Positions 14,633 through 16,041 of a stretch of DNA of 16,041 bases are shown piece by piece. Below the pieces are notes generated by a model. It was given only the letters and a program-made list of their open reading frames with translations. It did no database searches and had not been told where the DNA came from. Positions within the stretch are counted from its first letter, which is position 1, and every line of letters begins with the position of its first letter. Origin of the DNA: Akkermansiaceae bacterium UBA1518 (GTDB lineage Bacteria; Verrucomicrobiota; Verrucomicrobiia; Verrucomicrobiales; Akkermansiaceae); contig DCQM01000147.1 in the NCBI GenBank assembly GCA_002323895.1, forward strand, positions 1 through 16,041, read 5' to 3'. The position numbers were made by a program, and so were the translations under genes.

Positions 14633-16041
14633 TATCTCAAAATCGCATATTCGGGAGAAGTCATGACCGCATAAATCGCTGTCCATAGCTTTTTTTCATC
14701 ACTGTCCAATTCAGCATTATCCAACATATCCAGAATGATCTGCCTCGTCTTTTGCTTCAAAGTTCCATAAGTAAAAACTAGATCAAGCCGATTCACTAAG
14801 CTTTCGGGATGTTTAACCAGCGCAAGTTCGATTGTAAAATCGTGTGTCCTTGTCAGATGTGGATAGTCTGGAGAGTACGCAAAGCCTAATTCAATATTTT
14901 TTCTAAGTAAGTTAGGCCAAAGCACCGAACGAAGAGGTGTTAAAATCTCAAACTCGGGCGCAAAAAAATCCACCTCACCCGCTTCATCTGCAGGCTGATA
15001 ATTTGGCGAATAAAAATTAAAGACCGTTGGTGACATTAATGGTCTCTGGCCAAAGTAATCTAGGTGCTCACTGGTAAGCATGTAGAAAACATCATCTTCA
15101 TTTTTTGAAGAAAACGCCCGAGATAAATGAGCATAAGTAATGTAAGGTTCTCTCATCTTCCCATATCTCTCTCCCAGACTGATAGACTTACTCCGAGCTT
15201 CAGGGTCTAGTAAGATTGACCTAATTACGGCTCCTAAATCACCCCTAATCCCCTTTCCATTATCCGAAAATGCACGAGCAACCCTGCGAATATAGGCAGG
15301 CGAAGGATTACTCGTTGTAAATCTTTGGATGAGTAATCGCCCGATAAAGGGGCCCGCGCTGGGGTGATTTACCAAATTCTCAATAGCAGTTCTGACATCT
15401 TTCGCGGGGTTCATATTGGCAGGAAGATATCCTCCATTAACAAGAAATTTTTCTCCCCTTTCATGATGGGTTTCCCAGATTGTCATCGGGAGATCAGGTC
15501 GATTCTTATATTCGTAAAAACTATTTGTCCCGCCCCAGTTAAATCCAGTCATCACCTTGGCTAACTCTGTGATATGGAAATTAGTGTAAGTTGGAATAGG
15601 ATTCCCGATGTAGTCGCGTCTTCTCGACCCATCCTCGTTTAATTCCCACAAGCCAATGGAAAAAAGTTGCATCAACTCTCGCGCGTAATTTTCATCTGGA
15701 AAAATTCTCAATTCAGGATCTTCGTTCTGATTTCTTAGATGCCCCAGATAGCTCCCCATCCCGAGATTATAGGTTATCGCTTCCAATAAATCTGCGTAAT
15801 TTCCAAACGCCTGATTTTGAAGGATCTCATAGTAGGCACTTGCAGCTTCGGGGCTTCCTCTCACGACATCCGAGCCTTGTCCTGAAACAACCAATATTTG
15901 ACTGAGCGCAAAAGCCATCCTCTGACGAAGTTGATCTGCCCCCTTTGCCGTTGCCCGCCACCAACCCCGGTGAAACAATTGATGATTTCTACTAGCTCCA
16001 CCCATTACTTCCCTTTCCATTGACTCGGTAATCAAAGTTGG
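14632..16041 (-). CDS. DUF1800 family protein, N-terminus beyond window
   Basis: The C-terminal 469 residues of a DUF1800 protein; the reading frame continues through the last base of the window, so the true start lies outside. Family signatures are LRQRMAFALSQILVVS (about 38-53 of the visible part), FPDENYARELMQLFSIGLW (about 114-132), ELAKVMTGF, FIGRLLIQRF and RPLMSPTVFNFYSPNY. Function is unknown. DUF1800 genes regularly sit next to DUF1501 genes, as here, and the two products are presumed to work together at or outside the cell envelope. The stop overlaps the DUF1501 start by one base. The complete family members usually have an N-terminal export region, which cannot be checked here. No frame break is visible. 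Confidence 0.93.
   Translation of the reverse strand, partial: PTLITESMEREVMGGASRNHQLFHRGWWRATAKGADQLRQRMAFALSQILVVSGQGSDVVRGSPEAASAYYEILQNQAFGNYADLLEAITYNLGMGSYLGHLRNQNEDPELRIFPDENYARELMQLFSIGLWELNEDGSRRRDYIGNPIPTYTNFHITELAKVMTGFNWGGTNSFYEYKNRPDLPMTIWETHHERGEKFLVNGGYLPANMNPAKDVRTAIENLVNHPSAGPFIGRLLIQRFTTSNPSPAYIRRVARAFSDNGKGIRGDLGAVIRSILLDPEARSKSISLGERYGKMREPYITYAHLSRAFSSKNEDDVFYMLTSEHLDYFGQRPLMSPTVFNFYSPNYQPADEAGEVDFFAPEFEILTPLRSVLWPNLLRKNIELGFAYSPDYPHLTRTHDFTIELALVKHPESLVNRLDLVFTYGTLKQKTRQIILDMLDNAELDSDEKKLWTAIYAVMTSPEYAILR

Noticed and set aside
14630..14686. ATG at 14686 as start of the DUF1501 gene
   Set aside because: It overlaps the DUF1800 coding region by 55 bases and displaces the Tat motif from the N-terminus; the TAATG overlap start fits better.
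1..16041. Mobile element, defence island, CRISPR or phage content
   Set aside because: No transposase, integrase, terminal inverted repeats, repeat-spacer arrays, nuclease/toxin pairs or phage structural genes were seen.

Overview
The window looks like a chromosomal segment of a Verrucomicrobiota bacterium, probably free-living. This is inferred from the gene families: a DUF1800-DUF1501-small secreted protein cluster, a CotH-kinase protein with lamin-tail domains, a secreted ThuA protein, and large exported proteins ending in a '...W...(F/Y)(F/Y)RL' module. No rRNA marker is present, and Planctomycetota share several of these families, so the assignment is moderate.

Layout. (1) 1-536, minus: 5' part of a membrane acyltransferase-3 gene with a strong ribosome binding site. 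(2) 537-872: divergent intergenic region. (3) 873-4070, plus: carB, complete and ordinary; no carA is in view. (4) 4202-5970, plus: an exported beta-propeller protein whose stop codon lies directly after a run of nine A, followed in the -1 frame by an almost complete SGNH/GDSL hydrolase with no ATG, GTG or TTG before its catalytic serine. (5) 6043-9873, plus: a 1276-residue secreted CotH/lamin-tail multidomain protein. (6) 9951-10115, plus: a 54-codon ORF with a good Shine-Dalgarno sequence. (7) 10179-12674, plus: a secreted ThuA-domain protein with a long repeat region, a calcium-loop-like motif and a C-terminal module. (8) 12682-16041, minus: DUF1800 (N-terminus beyond the window), DUF1501 (Tat signal) and a small membrane-anchored protein with a pseudopilin-like C-terminus, tightly packed and converging on the ThuA gene with 7 bases between stop codons.

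How the genes relate. Apart from carB, every complete annotated gene except the unclassified 54-codon ORF encodes a protein with an export signal, or, for the hydrolase, one that would share its neighbour's signal. The part from about 4.2 kb to the end therefore reads as an envelope/extracellular region. The DUF1800-DUF1501-small protein set is an operon of unknown function. The CotH and ThuA genes lie on the opposite strand, so a functional link to that operon rests only on proximity.

The strongest anomaly is the junction at about 5090-5101. It may be a programmed frameshift or transcriptional slippage joining two exported proteins, a non-AUG start, or a one-base homopolymer error in the sequence. 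No tRNA, rRNA, CRISPR array, insertion sequence or phage gene was recognised.
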